Of a stretch of 64,000 bases of DNA, positions 11,781 through 50,599 are shown piece after piece (positions within the stretch are counted from its first letter, which is position 1; every line of letters begins with the position of its first letter). The translations under genes were made by a program, and so were the position numbers. The notes beneath the pieces were generated by a model. It saw only the letters and a list, made by a program, of their open reading frames with translations. It was not told the DNA's origin and did not search any database. The stretch covers positions 89,184,587 through 89,248,586 of the forward strand of contig CM043966.1 of NCBI GenBank assembly GCA_014529385.2, read 5' to 3'. This DNA comes from Adiantum capillus-veneris (lineage: Eukaryota; Streptophyta; Polypodiopsida; Polypodiales; Pteridaceae).

Positions 11781-11970
11781 TGAAGGAGTACGAGCGAAAG
11801 TGTGACGCGAGAGTGTGCGAGAAGAAAAGCACGACGATATGGTGAACTCGCCCTACTGTAATGTGTAGAGCATAGTGAGTTCTTATTAGGTTTTAACAAA
11901 AGAATATGTGTACATACCTGGCGGCCCGCCCACTTACCTGGGTGACCACATTGGGCTTTATACCCCAACA
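11781..11970 (-). repeat. copia 5' LTR
   Basis: This 190-bp partner of the LTR at 6934 is followed by AGGTG, the right-hand copy of the target duplication. Confidence 0.92.
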
Positions 11971-12330
11971 AGGTGGTTAGCTTATGCATCATAGGAAATC
12001 GAGGTGAGAGAATGTGGGTTCAAATCCTGGGTCATGGGAGGGTGCCAACGTCTTCATACTGCCTTGATTATTGCACCGTCCAAGCTTAATTCGCCTCGAG
12101 ATCCTGCCCATGGACCCTGACCATTGGTCCATCAACCCCCCTCATTAAATGCTCGGAGTCACTTAGTGGCAACGGCTGACCATCTGTGGCATAGAATAGA
12201 GTGTAAAGAGTAGAGGACGCAAGGCCTGCTACACATAGCCCAACGAGAAGGGAGAGTGCACTTGCCATCCTTGTGTATGGCAGGGGAAGCGACTTGTGCC
12301 TACGTATGGGGCCGCTCCTTTCTCGGCCAT
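11971..12330 (+). mobile_element. tRNA-derived SINE, 3' part
   Basis: This starts with a tRNA-like 5' region (AGGTGGTTAGC) and a good Pol III B box, GTGGGTTCAAATCCTGGG, at about 12018. The A-box portion is completed by 6920-6933 on the far side of the copia element. The body after the B box is GC-rich, with no evident coding. The 3' boundary is approximate. Confidence 0.55.
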
Positions 12331-13765
12331 GGTCTGATCCTACTTTTGGGCCCCTTCATCCATGATCTCCTACTATCCCTACAAGAACTTAGAGAGCGTG
12401 CACATGACAAAAGGGTGGGAGGAGGCAAAACGTGTTCCTCCTTTCCACCGGCCATAAAGAATTTATAGATTCTTATTACTTGGGACGGGAAAATCATGGC
12501 TAGCCACAAAAATAAAAATTATACTTGAAAACACTTCCAAAGGAAAAGCTTTGAAAGTTACTCACTCTCAATAACTATCTTGGCCCATAAAAGAAGTTTC
12601 ACAAGTAACATAGCCAGGAAGGATCTAACCATTATACAAGGTCCACAAGAATGTTGTTATGGAGATGACTTCATTAGGATAGGATAGGATTTGTTAACAA
12701 TTAACAAAGGAAGGAGACAAGCTTAGAGACTTGGATATTGCATCCTTGCCCCCTCATAAGATCCACTACCATTTAGAGGCTCCCCACCAAAATATTTGGG
12801 CTGCCTTTGGATGGGCATTGTTGAAACACCAAAAGTGAGCAGCATACTTGCACCCTCTGCAGGATGTGATATGACTGCATTTCGGTGATAGGTCCTCCAA
12901 TGTACTCTGTTGCGACGTCGGCTTCTTGGCAAAGGTCCTAGCGTTGGGTTGCCAATGTCAAAAGAAATACAAATCTCAATAATTTGCATGCCAGATCAGA
13001 TAGCAAGCAACGACCAATGCCAAGCATGAAGAAGGAACAAAATAGACATCCTGACTAATGCAAGGCCAACTCCAACAGTAGAGATCATGTCCATTGGAAG
13101 GACGGGCATCTGGATTGACCTCATCACACCCACAAGTTTATTCGCACAAATAAATGTAAGGACCTTGAACAAGGTTGCTCTGCCAATGTTGTTCTGGAAA
13201 AGCATACAAAAGTGGAATGTTGAATGAAAACTGCACCAAATGCATCAAGAACTCCTCGAATCTCCAAGATGACATGGGACACATGCAACCATCTTTGTCA
13301 AATAACTAGTGTGCCGAAAAATGATGGTAAGTGCTTGAATTATAGTAAACAAGAGAAAATGAAGAAAAGCCTATCCCAATTAAATGTCAAAAATAAGGTA
13401 AACTTCAAGCCATGGCTGATTCTAATGATCTTTTCCTCAATTGCTTTGGTTGTATATACGGATGAGATGAGGCTTGATGCACAGAGTCTTAGAGACCACC
13501 TCGAGCAACAAGGACTACTGATTGAAACATGGCAAGAAGGCTCGAATGTCCATTGAATTGTACGTCATCTTCTTCAAGTATGAGGCCATGCATGCGTTGA
13601 CTGATCCTCAATTTCAAATCGTTGCAATGCCAGGTTGTCAATACAATGTTGCTCCATACACCCTGTTTAGTCGATATAAACTAGCTCACAGGATGACACG
13701 AGCTTTGATGAGATCCTAACTCCATTAAAATGGGCATTTGATAGAACCACCACAGAAAAGTACTA
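12331..13765. other. Region downstream of METTL16; 3' UTR and unassigned DNA
   Basis: Downstream of the METTL16 stop on the minus strand a possible AATAAA lies near 13137-13142, so part of 13140-13765 may be 3' UTR. A plus-strand open frame at 13224-13556 contains a hydrophobic stretch (WLILMIFSSIALVV). It could join by frameshift with 13537-13719, but I recognise no family. Nothing else is clear in 12331-13220. Confidence 0.35.
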
Positions 13766-41142
<27,377 letters not shown>

Positions 41143-41389
41143 GGCAAGCTCTGTCTGCTGTCACGTTCGCAAGGAAGAGTTCGTGTTGCTGAATTTGGAT
41201 TCTGGAAACAGGGTTGAGGCCTCACGGTGGTCAACGTAGTCAACATGTATGACGTCCAATTGCTGAATCTCATCGTATAATCTGCCCACGACACTATCTA
41301 ACACCGGGTCTTAATGACACTTCACGACGCTAGGATCGACAGTTGCACGCTTGCTATAGGAATCTCGAGGAGGGTAGACGGTTGCGAAA

Positions 41390-41530
41390 AAAGTTAGTGT
41401 ATTGACCCACGATCCCCCGTGGGGGATTCAGACCCGCGACCACACGGTTAGCAGCCCGACGCCCTAACCACGCGCTTGCGTGGGATTGTTTGTCCCCAAG
41501 GCGAAACCACTCTCTCATAAAGTGAACTCG
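41390..41530 (-). mobile_element. tRNA-derived SINE upstream of METTL16
   Basis: On the minus strand the head reads GTGGTTAGGGCGTCGGGCTGCTAACCG, with a Ser-GCT-like anticodon loop, followed by a B-box-like GCGGGTCTGAATCCC (one extra T). Beyond it is a CACGGGGGATCGTGGGTCAA tail. The defective B box argues against a working tRNA gene. It lies 250 bp upstream of the METTL16 ATG. Confidence 0.55.
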
Positions 41531-41994
41531 GACAGGGGGGAAAGTAAACACGGACCAAAAAAGTAAACATGGAAAAATCAAACAGCATCCAAGCTTCACG
41601 GGAAACGAGCTTCACTTCAACCTCGTGGATCCCATCACTTGCTGTCAAATAGTATTGAGGCTAATCTGCCCTACAGCTTCTCTGCTTTTCGGCACGGAAA
41701 AGGGCTAAGAGCCTATGACGAAATCTTTATACTTCTCTGTCATTTGGAAGGTCAGCACAAAGTTGGCATGGTCTGCACAGAGTTGGAAGCCAACATGAGC
41801 GCTTCTTAGATAGTGTGAGTGTAGTCCATCATCGACCTCCCCCAAAAGAGACAAAGGAAATTCTACAAAGTGTTAGCAGAGCTCGTCAAGAAGCTGGAAG
41901 AAGCCTCTCATGAGTACTTCGTGGAAGTTTTCTCACGAGTATTCATATTCTTCTTACCCCTAAAAGCAAGTAAGCATTCAGATAGCAAAAGTGA

Positions 41995-44260
41995 ACACGA
42001 TAGTCCACACGGTTGTATGTATGCCAAATGTGGTGTACTTCAAAAAGCACAAAACTTGCTTCAAGAGCTTCTTGTTCGGAATGTCTCCTAGAGTGCATTG
42101 ATTGTGGGATATGCCCAGTAGGGATAGGGCCAAGAAGCTTTGGGTTGTTTTCAATAGATGCAAAGCAATGGCATCTCTCCAAATGCAATCACCTATGCTT
42201 GCATCTTGAAGGCATGTGGCACTATGCAAGATGCTCATATGGGCCAAAATATTCACGATGATATTGTTAGTCAGGGTTGGTTTAAAAGAACGTCATGGCA
42301 CTGCCTTGGTCGACATGTATGCCAAATGTAGTGTACTTCAAAAAGCACAAAACTTGGTTGGCATGTGTGCCAAATACTTCAAAAAGCTCAGAAAAGTGCT
42401 TGAGGAGCTTACTGTCCAGAATGTCGTATGTTGGAACTCACTCATTGCGGGATATTCCCAACAAGGGCTGGACCAGGAAGCTCTCAGTTGTTTTCAGTAG
42501 ATGAGAAGCGTTTTGAAGGCATGTGGCACTATGCAAGACACTGATATGGGCCAAAATATTCATGATGATATTGTCAGTCAAGGGTTGTTTAAAAAATGTT
42601 TCATGCTTGGCATTGTCTTGGTTGACATGTATGCCAAATGTAGTGTACTTTCAAAAGCACAAAACTTGCTTTAGGAGCTTGTTTGTCCAAAACATTGTCT
42701 CTTGAAATGCATTGATTGTGGGATATACCCAACAAGGATAGGTCCAGGAAGCTCTTCTGGCCCTAGGCTATTTTCAGCAGATGCAAAGAGATAGCATCTC
42801 TCCAAATGCAATCACTTACGCTTTCATCTTAAAGGCATGTGGCATTATGTAAGAAGCTAATACGAGAAAAGGGATTCACAATGATATTTTTAGTCAAGGG
42901 CTGTTGAAAAAAGAAGTCGTGCTTGGAAATGCCTTTGTTGACATGCATGCCAACAAATACTTCAGAAAGCTCAAAAGAATGCTTGACGAGCTTCTTGTCC
43001 AGAATGTCATCTCTTGGAACACATTGATTGTGGGATATTCACAACAAGGACACGGATGAGAAGTGAGGGCATCTCTCTAGATGCAATCACCTACGCTTGC
43101 ATTTTGAAGGCATGTGGCACTATGCAAGACTCCAAGATGGGCAACGATAATATTGTTAGAGGTAGGGGCTACATGCTTGGCATTACCTTGATCGACATGT
43201 ATGCCATATATGGTGTGTTTGAGAAAGCACAAAATGTGCTTGAGAAGCTTTCTATCCAGAATGTCGTCTCTTGGAGCGCACTAATTGTGGGATATGCTAA
43301 ACATGGATAGGGCCAAAAGCTTTGGCCTGTTTTTAGAGGATGCAAAGCGAGGGCATTTATCCAAATGCAATCACTTATGCTTGCATCTTGAAGGCATGTG
43401 GCACTATGCAGAACACCAATATGGGCAACATCATTCATGATGATATTGTTAGTCAAGGGCTATCGAAACAAAACATCGTGCTTGTCACTACTTTCGTTGG
43501 CATGTATGTCATATGTGATGTACTTCAGAAAGCACAAAAAGTTCTTGAGGAGATGCCTTTCGAGAATGTCAAGTCTAAGAATGCAATGATTGTGGGATAT
43601 GCTAAACAAGCCTAGTGAGGCCAAGAAGCTCTGGGCTGTTTTCAGCTGATGCAAAGTGAGTGCATCTCTCCATATACAATCACCTATGCTTGCATCTTGA
43701 AGGGATGTGACAACTTGGAAGACGCTGAGATGGGCAAAAGAACCGATGCTGATATTGTTATTCAAGAGGCTGTTAAACAAAAACATTATGCTTGGCATTG
43801 CCTTGTTCGACATGTATGTCAAATGTGGCAGGGCCAGGAAGCCCTATGCTATTTTTAGTAGATGTGAAGCAAGGGCATCTCTCCAGCTACAATCATCTAT
43901 GCTTTTGTCTTGAAGGCATGTGACACTATGCAAGACACTCACATGGAAACAAAATTCACAATCATATTGTTAGTCATGGTTGCTAAAAAAATAAGTTGTG
44001 CTTGGCATTGCCTTGGTCAACATGTATGTCAAATATGGTGTACTTTAGAAAGCACATAAAGTGCTTAAGGAGCTTCTTATATGTAATGTCAACTCTTGGA
44101 ATGCATTGATTGCAGGATATGCAAAAAAGGGAAAGGGCCAAGAAGCTCTGGGCTGTTTTCAGTAGATGCAAAGTGAGGGCATTTCTCCATATGTAATCAC
44201 CTATGCTTTGGTCTTGTAGGCTATGCTTACATCTTGAATACATGTGGCATTATGCAAGAC
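41995..44260 (+). pseudogene. Decayed PLS-type PPR repeat array
   Basis: About eight units of ~300 bp each resemble P-L-S pentatricopeptide repeats. The recurring phrases are ITYACILKACGTMQD (for example near 42195, 43085 and 43370), VDMYAKCGVLQKAQN-like blocks, and QNVVSWNALIVGYA-like blocks. Stops and frame changes break nearly every unit; the longest open stretches are 43014-43310 and 43340-43615. PPR proteins bind organellar RNA. This copy cannot encode one, but the wording resembles the expanded PPR families of ferns. Confidence 0.85.
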
Positions 44261-44523
44261 ACTAACATGGGCAAAAAAAATTGATGAGATTCTTAGTGAG
44301 GAGTTGTTGACAGTGCTTGCAATGGAAAAACCAGAAGTTTGGAATGTTTTTAGAGGAGAAGAGCGGATAGCTTGTGGAGAAAATAAAAATGGAGAGAGAA
44401 GTATCTTGCACATCACGCATGCCGCTTGTGTTTCTCTAGACTCTTAGAGTCTCCTTCCTCTCACACTCTTATGCATAGATACAACAATGTTTCCCTGCTA
44501 TTGTAGTTTATCAAAAGCTATGC

Positions 44524-44967
44524 ATGTGTCGCAAATTACCACACACATCATTTTCTAATACAAACGATGTTGTGAAGAGAGATCAAGAGATATGGGTTGA
44601 GGTAATGGTGTTGAGCTTCTTAAGTACTTCATCACAATTTTTATCATTAGCATTTCATGCTATTATTTTGCCTAAAAGCAAGGCTGTAGACAAGCAAAAA
44701 CATGTGCTTTTTGTCCCTAATGATGGAGGGAGAATCAAAGAACTACAAAAGGAGCTTGCGCATGAGGCTAAGTTGAAAGAAGAGGAACAACACAAAAGCA
44801 ATGGTTATGGTAGACATGATAGAAAAAGTGACGTGATAGTTGACATGAAGGCAGGAGTCATAGAGAAGATGACAATGGAGATCGCAATGCAGAAAACAAT
44901 GACGCATATAGACAGAAATGGAGAAAAAAGCCACGTGAATATAATATACATTATAAAACGGAGCTAG
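44524..44967 (+). CDS. Unidentified 147-codon ORF
   Basis: An ATG-started frame with a hydrophobic segment at residues 28-50 and a charged, helical stretch (RIKELQKELAHEAKLKEEEQ). No family is recognised. It lies between the PPR pseudogene and the CACTA remnant. It may be an exon fragment or chance. Confidence 0.2.
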   Translation: MCRKLPHTSFSNTNDVVKRDQEIWVEVMVLSFLSTSSQFLSLAFHAIILPKSKAVDKQKHVLFVPNDGGRIKELQKELAHEAKLKEEEQHKSNGYGRHDRKSDVIVDMKAGVIEKMTMEIAMQKTMTHIDRNGEKSHVNIIYIIKRS

Positions 44968-44989
44968 ATTGTTCAAATACTATATTTAT

Positions 44990-46126
44990 GGCTTTAAGAG
45001 GTATCTCTCTCATCCTCATAAAGCTCAGCATAACTTCCTATATCTATATAGAGCTCTCCGTTTAAACAAATGTCCTCCGTTTCATTTTGTAGATCCTCTC
45101 CATGCACCCCATAGAGAGTGGCAGCTTGATGCTCGTCTGGCACCACCTCAGCGGCTTCTGACTGAGCATCTTCTCCGATCTCCTCCATTGATGCCACTGT
45201 GATTGGGACATGGTAGCCTTCATACGTTCGTGCACTACGAGGGGCTACCTCTATGACGTACCACCAGTTTGATGCAGACTTTGTAGGATGAAATATCACC
45301 TGCCAGAGCCACATAACTTACTTGAGAGCTTCCAAGAACATAACTTCTAAAATTGGATGTTAACTATTTATGTACTTACTTGTTCACAATGCTCGGGTAG
45401 TACGAAAGTGTCTCTTAGGTCAGTCCATTTCTTAGTTGAATCCACCTCAAGAAAACCAGACTCTCCTCTACGCACAGTAGCGTTGTGACCCTCCATGATT
45501 ATCTTGAACCATTGCACGTCAAACAAGTCGACAAAAAATCCTCTATAATCGATCCTCAAAATCTCTTGGAGCGTGCCGAAGTAAGTGAGTTCTACCACCA
45601 CAGGATCTGCATCAGAGGACCGTCGTCAACTAGACTATTCAAATTTTGCCATGATTCCACAATCTTCAGTAAAATGCTTTTTGTTGATCCATTCCACCCT
45701 AAAATGTCGACCTTTACACCATGTTGCTATGTATAACTTATACTACAACCAACAAAGATTATGAGTGGCCGTTCAAACATCTAGAAAGTCACTAGTTGTA
45801 CATTGCAAACTTTCCTTGGTCGCCCAACCCCGAGAGTACTCCCACTTCTCCTCAATCACTTCTTCACCGCACTGTTTTGCGCTTTTCAATTGATTGTGTA
45901 ACCATCTTAAGCTCATGAATGTTGATAGGCTCTCCAGACCCGTCGGATAGTGCATCGGTGGTTGTCTTCCCTGTCTCCACTCGATTCGTGCCCTTTGTCG
46001 CTCTTGCTTTGCATCCTCATATTGTGAAATCCACTTTTGCATCACCGGATTGTGAAGCATGCAAAATCGGTTGATTTTAGCCTCTAGATCTTTCATCATC
46101 TTCTTCTCAACACCGAGATTGCACAT
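44990..46126 (-). pseudogene. CACTA transposase, C-terminal part with DUF4216
   Basis: 46126-45773 continues the transposase tail (NRFCMLHNPVMQKWI). 45601-45368 matches the DUF4216-type segment (FGTLQEILRIDYRGF, FDVQWFKI). 45314-44994 ends it with VIFHPTKSASNWWYVIEVAPR and an acidic tail. Broken by splice-like gaps and stops. Confidence 0.78.
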
Positions 46127-46174
46127 GACAATCCCAGATATGTGCTCATCATCTATAGTTTTCCATAGCGTGTC

Positions 46175-47539
46175 TCAGGCTTTATCAAACCCGTCTAGCC
46201 ACTCTCCAATGTACACTAGGGACTCTGATACCAGCCAACCTTTTGCCATGCTACCCTTCGGACGTGCCTTCTGACGCACATATCCCTTGAGCATTTTCAT
46301 GAAACGTTCTAAAAAGAACATCCATCTGGATTGTACTGTGCCAGCTATTTCCACCTCATCAACTATGTGAACAACAAGATGCACTTGGATGGTTAGCATG
46401 GTAGTAGGAAAGTGTTTCTCAAACATGCACACAACCTCCGTAGTGTTTAGTTTGGCGAATGGTATGGAGTCTACGTTGATCTCCTTTTGTGAGATCCATT
46501 GCACCAACTTCGCAAGTTTGTAGATTGTGTTACAGACGTCAAGAGACAAACATCCCTCAATGGCCACCGGTAAAATAAACTGCAAAACACATGCAGCAAT
46601 GATATTAAAGTCCACACACGAATTTGTTACACAATTCCCACTATGATATATTCCACTATGAACATACCTGACACATTTTATGCCAGTCGTGTGACTTCAA
46701 ACCGGTAAGCTTTCCTTCTTTAGTAAAACACGTTTGGAGCGAGTGCATTACTCCAGTGGGGGTGTGCAAAGATCAAATGGTCTCTTTTACTTTGCGTTCT
46801 TGGGCTCATGTGAAAATCCATGGCACTTTAGGGAGTTTTATCGATCCATTGGATGCTGTCTGCGACCAATATTGCTCCATATGATCCACATTTCTAAGGT
46901 CAATCCTGGCTCCCAAAGTATCTTTCTTGCCGGTCAGATGGTCCCATAGTAGATTACCCACATTTTTGAATATGTGCATTGGATCAAGCAAGTGATTGAT
47001 CATGAGTTGGGGCCAATATGGTAACTCGTACCATAGAGAGAGTCTCTTCATCCCTGGGGGCAAACCGTCATCACACATCTCCTTTTGCTCTAACCATGCT
47101 TGTGCAAACATCCTCGGTGGCTCTCTTCCCAAAAAGCCGTCGCATAACACATGATTCTCTAGAAGATACGCTTGATGACCTTCGTAGATTTGCTTCTTCA
47201 ATGAGGGCGCCCGGCGTGCATTCAATCTAGGTCCACATGTGACACATGCTTTGTATCCGCTTGTTTGAATCCCTGCATGTATACACATGATAATAGATAA
47301 GCTTGAGAAAAACCAAGATTTACAGTGTTTGAGTTTAAGTGTAAATCACCTGAGCATTTTGTTAGTCTGGGATAGTCATGCATGGTCCACATTAGAATGC
47401 CTCTGATCAAAGCATTCTGTCGACATTTGTGTCGGCTCATATCCACCACTCCTATGCCAATCCACAATTGTTGTAGCTCTTCCAATAGTGGACAAAGATA
47501 CACATCCATATTCTTCACTTTATATCGCCCCCGACACAA
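46175..47539 (-). pseudogene. CACTA transposase, Tnp2 end and DUF4218
   Basis: 47539-47340 (MDVYLCPLLEELQQLW ... MWTMHDYPRLTKCSG, given as ends) joins through an intron to 47281-46806 with TSGYKACVTCG and LDPMHIFKNVGNLLWDHLTG. LTGLKSHDWHKM at about 46690 opens the DUF4218-like part, which continues in 46615-46175 (LPVAIEGCLSLDVCN, VVHIVDEVEIAGTVQSRWMF). A stop occurs at its end. Confidence 0.85.
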
Positions 47540-48645
47540 TCAAGCTTACCCATAGGTGCCCCTTCTTTGTAGTCAACCACGGGGGAATGTTGTAGTTGAC
47601 GATGACAATAGGCCATACACTGTAAGATGTTGATCTTTGACCAAATGGATTTACGCCATCCATAGCTAGGCCTAGGCGCAAATTTCGAGCTTCCCTGGAA
47701 AAATCCGACCATGTTTCATCTATATGTTTCCAGGCTGCGCAATCTGCAGGAATCCGTAGCACACCATCCGAAGATTTATTCTCCTCATGCCAGGATACTA
47801 GGGCGGCCATGGACTTACATTCAAAGAAATGCTTGATGCGAGGAAGCAGAGGAAAATGCCGCAAAACCTTTTGTGGAATTTTTGTTTCGTGGAGATCTAC
47901 TCGATATCTCTCGGAATCACATTTCAGACACTTCTCCATGTCTATTGATTCCCCTCTGAAAAGAATGCAGTCCTTAGGACAAGTGTGGTTCGAATTGTAA
48001 TCCATGCCCAAGTTTCACAAAATCTTTCTTGCTTCCTCTTTGGAATCTGGCATCACATTATAAGCTGGTAGTATGTGCTCTTTGAGCAATCTACACAACG
48101 AAAAAAATACGGTACAATCGTGTAAAAATCTATCATATCATTATACATCTAGAGTTTTTTATTAAAGTAAACACATTGTAATAGATCACCTGAAAAGCGC
48201 TGTGACGCTAGTGTCACTCCATCCAAACTTTGTCTGCATGTTGAGAACCAGGAGCGCCTTCAATCTAGACACACGTGCTCCATCATACAATGGCGTATCG
48301 GCTTCACTTTTCATATCATTGTAGGTAAGCCTTTCTGAATCCATGATCGTCTCGATCATTTCATCGATCTTGGGCTCAGACATTGCCTCGTTGGGAATGT
48401 GGTCTGCATGATCATCCCCCGAGCTATCATAGGCTACATCTTGTGGTCTCACATATGCTGCTTGACCAAAGCGCCTGCGAACACGTCTATTGGGTTGAAA
48501 TATTGCTGCTTGTTGGCCAGCGTCAAAGTCCGACAAGTTATAATTGGCAACAACTCGATCTATAATAGATGGATCGAACTTGCCAAATTCGCAAACATGT
48601 TGCAAAGAACGCATCTTGTCCGTCGCACAGTATGCTTGCATTGAT
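47520..48645 (-). pseudogene. CACTA transposase, N-terminal part and Tnp2 domain
   Basis: 48641-48186 gives the first block (DGARVSRLKALLVLNMQTKF, then WSDTSVTALF). A short intron (donor GTGATC at about 48190, acceptor TTGTAG near 48093) leads to LLKEHILPAYNVMPDS. A TGA interrupts the frame just before LGMDYN at about 48022. 48011-47520 holds the zinc-binding CPKDC ... CLKC and the Tnp2 core (LRLGLAMDGVNPFG, STSYSVWPIVIVNYNIPPWL). A frameshift near 47530 precedes NMDVYLCPLLEEL. Confidence 0.85.
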
Positions 48646-48783
48646 TACAAGGACATAAGATCCTCGTTGAGAGATAGGTGTTTTGGTTGGACGGCCCCAC
48701 ATACTCGTCATTACTCATAATGAGGGTAAAAACCTTATAATCTGGACAATAAATTTAATCTTCTATTGGCATTCTTCGTCATT

Positions 48784-48786
<3 letters not shown>

Positions 48787-48838
<52 letters not shown>
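48787..48838. repeat. (CT)n microsatellite
   Basis: About 52 bp of CT upstream of the CACTA transposase start. Confidence 0.9.
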
Positions 48839-48841
<3 letters not shown>

Positions 48842-49320
48842 TTCACACTATAAACTACCTCACATTCTCTAGTCATGTCCAATCCCCGCACACCTCGGTC
48901 TAGAGGTGCACGGAGATCAGAACCACCGGGTTATAATCTCGTCTTTATTGGTCAATGCCTGTATTTGTGGGTACAAGAAATCTACACACCCACGTCTACA
49001 TGATAGTGCATGGTAGCATTTCACAGCATCTTAACATCTTTTCACAGTAGATCTTTGTCTGTAGCATGTAGGTACGTCATTCTTGCAATGTAGCTGATGC
49101 CTGCTCAAAGCACTTAATTCTTACTCTAGATTTGACGGGCTGTGTAGTGTGTGTGTGTGTGACCCTTGGAATCGTCATCTTGCATCACTAATTTTTGTGT
49201 AGGCTCAATTTGCTCTTCCATTGGCTGATCATGACGGCTTATTGTATGGTAGCAGCAGTCAAACATGCAGGTGGAATTGCTGGTTCGCATGGACTGTCGA
49301 GGCTGTGAGCGCACCTTCAT

Positions 49321-49580
49321 TGACATGCACTAAAATCTAACCTAAATCTAAAAAAAGCTAGTCCATCGAACATAAATCTAGATCTACTTTAATCTTAAAC
49401 TCAAAATAAACATAAATCTAATCTAATTTAACGTAAATCTAAATCTAACGTAAATAAACCTAAATCTATTCTAATCTAACACTAAATAAACCTTAATTTA
49501 AATCTAACCTAATCTTAAACTCAACATAAACACAAATCTAAATGTAATCTAACCTAATCTAATTTAAAATTTAACATAAT
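49321..49580. repeat. CTAAAT-rich degenerate array
   Basis: About 260 bp made of variants of CTAAATCTAA, CTAACCTAAT and ATAAACCTAAA. It resembles a degenerate CCCTAAA-type telomere repeat but has too few C to be a clean telomeric array. Confidence 0.65.
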
Positions 49581-49699
49581 CTCTTTCTCTCTTTGTTTTC
49601 TCCCCTTACCTCTCTCTTTCGTCTTCTCCCCCTCTCTCTCTCTCTCTCTCTTTGGTTTTTTATTCTCTCTCTCTTTCTCTTTGTTCAACAAGGCTTGTG

Positions 49700-49968
49700 C
49701 TCAACTCCTCGTCGGCTAGATCTTTAAGGTCTCTAGGGATAGTTTTCTACGACGTTAAAATTCTCTTCTTCTCGGGTGTGTGTGTGTGTGTGGGTGTGTG
49801 TGGGTGCCAATAAAAAGAGGAAAATGGTATAACCTTTCTATCACCCAAGTATGGTAGATTGGTTATGCCATTTCCCTCTTGAATAACAGGTCTTGAGTTC
49901 AACTCCTCGTCGGCTAGATCTTTAAGGTCTCTTGGGATAGTTTCCTACGACATTAAAACTCTCTTCTT

Positions 49969-50005
<37 letters not shown>

Positions 50006-50169
50006 CAATAAAAAGAGGAAAACGGTATACCTTTCTATCACCCAAGTGTGGTAGATTGGTTATGCCATTTCCCTCTTGAATAACAGGTCTTGAGTTCAAC
50101 TCCTCATCGCCTAGATCTTTAAGGTCTCTTGGGATAGTTTCTTACGACGTTAAAATTCTCTTATTCTCA

Positions 50170-50202
<33 letters not shown>

Positions 50203-50370
50203 CAATAAAAAGAGGAAAATGGTATAACCTTTCTATCACCCAAGTGTGGTAGATTGGTTATTCCATTTCCCTCTTGAATAACAAGTCTTAAGTTCAACTC
50301 CTCGTCGGCTAGATCTTTAAGGTCTCTTGGGATAGTTTCCTACGACGTTAAAACTCTCTTCTTCTTCTCT
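49700..50370 (+). repeat. 198-bp tandem array with tRNA-like boxes and (TG)n
   Basis: TCAACTCCTC recurs at 49701, 49899, 50096 and 50294, a period of 197-198 bp, giving three full units and a partial first one. Each unit holds a (TG)n tract (about 49770-49805, 49974-50004 and 50171-50196), then AATAAAAAGAGGAAAA, then an A-box-like TGGTAGATTGG, a (T/A)ATAACAGGTC stretch, and a B box GAGTTCAACTCC about 34 bases later, matching GWTCRANNC. The units therefore look like a tRNA-derived SINE that has become tandemly amplified. Confidence 0.75.
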
Positions 50371-50399
50371 CTCTCTCTCTTTGTTTTATATCTTTATCT

Positions 50400-50479
50400 C
50401 TCTCTCTCTCTCTCAATGTGTGTGTATGCATTCTTTGTTTATGCATGTGTGTGCGTGTGTGTTTTTTGTTTATGCATGT

Positions 50480-50522
<43 letters not shown>

Positions 50523-50529
50523 AACACAA

Positions 50530-50592
<63 letters not shown>
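50400..50592. repeat. Compound (CT)n (TG)n (GA)n microsatellites
   Basis: A (CT)n at 50481-50519 and a (GA)n at 50547-50590 are inverted relative to each other and separated by (TG)n. The arrangement could form a long stem-loop. Confidence 0.85.
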
Positions 50593-50593
<1 letters not shown>

Positions 50594-50599
50594 TGGGGA

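Larger units (their letters stand above)
6934..11970 (-). mobile_element. Defective Ty1/copia LTR retrotransposon
   Basis: This is an LTR element on the minus strand, about 5.04 kb, flanked by a perfect 5-bp duplication AGGTG (6929-6933 and 11971-11975). The LTRs are about 190 bp and start TGTTGGGG / end CTTCA when read with the element. The order gag, protease, integrase, reverse transcriptase, RNase H (right to left) places it in Ty1/copia. It cannot be autonomous: gag is shifted before its zinc knuckle, a TAA lies at 9814-9816, the integrase core is shortened, and the usual linker between integrase and RT is missing. The two LTRs differ at several positions and in length (192 against 190 bp), so the insertion is not recent. 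It lies outside the METTL16 coding region, beyond its stop codon. Confidence 0.93.
44990..48645 (-). mobile_element. CACTA (En/Spm) element, transposase region
   Basis: Minus-strand remains of a TNP2-type transposase gene in several exons. I did not find the CACTA terminal inverted repeats, so the full element limits are unknown; a CACTACACAGCCC occurs on the minus strand near 49150. (CT)n at 48787-48838 lies upstream. Confidence 0.8.

Noticed and set aside
41400-41490. tRNA-Ser(GCT) gene
   Set aside because: The B box has an extra base, the long variable arm of tRNA-Ser is absent, and the 3' acceptor strand is not evident.
49135-49160. CACTA terminal inverted repeat
   Set aside because: CACTACACAGCCC is present on the minus strand but overlaps a TG microsatellite, and I found no matching partner near 44.9 kb.
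49700-50370. CRISPR-like array
   Set aside because: The 198-bp units are nearly identical throughout with a microsatellite inside, not short repeats with unique spacers, and the DNA is eukaryotic.
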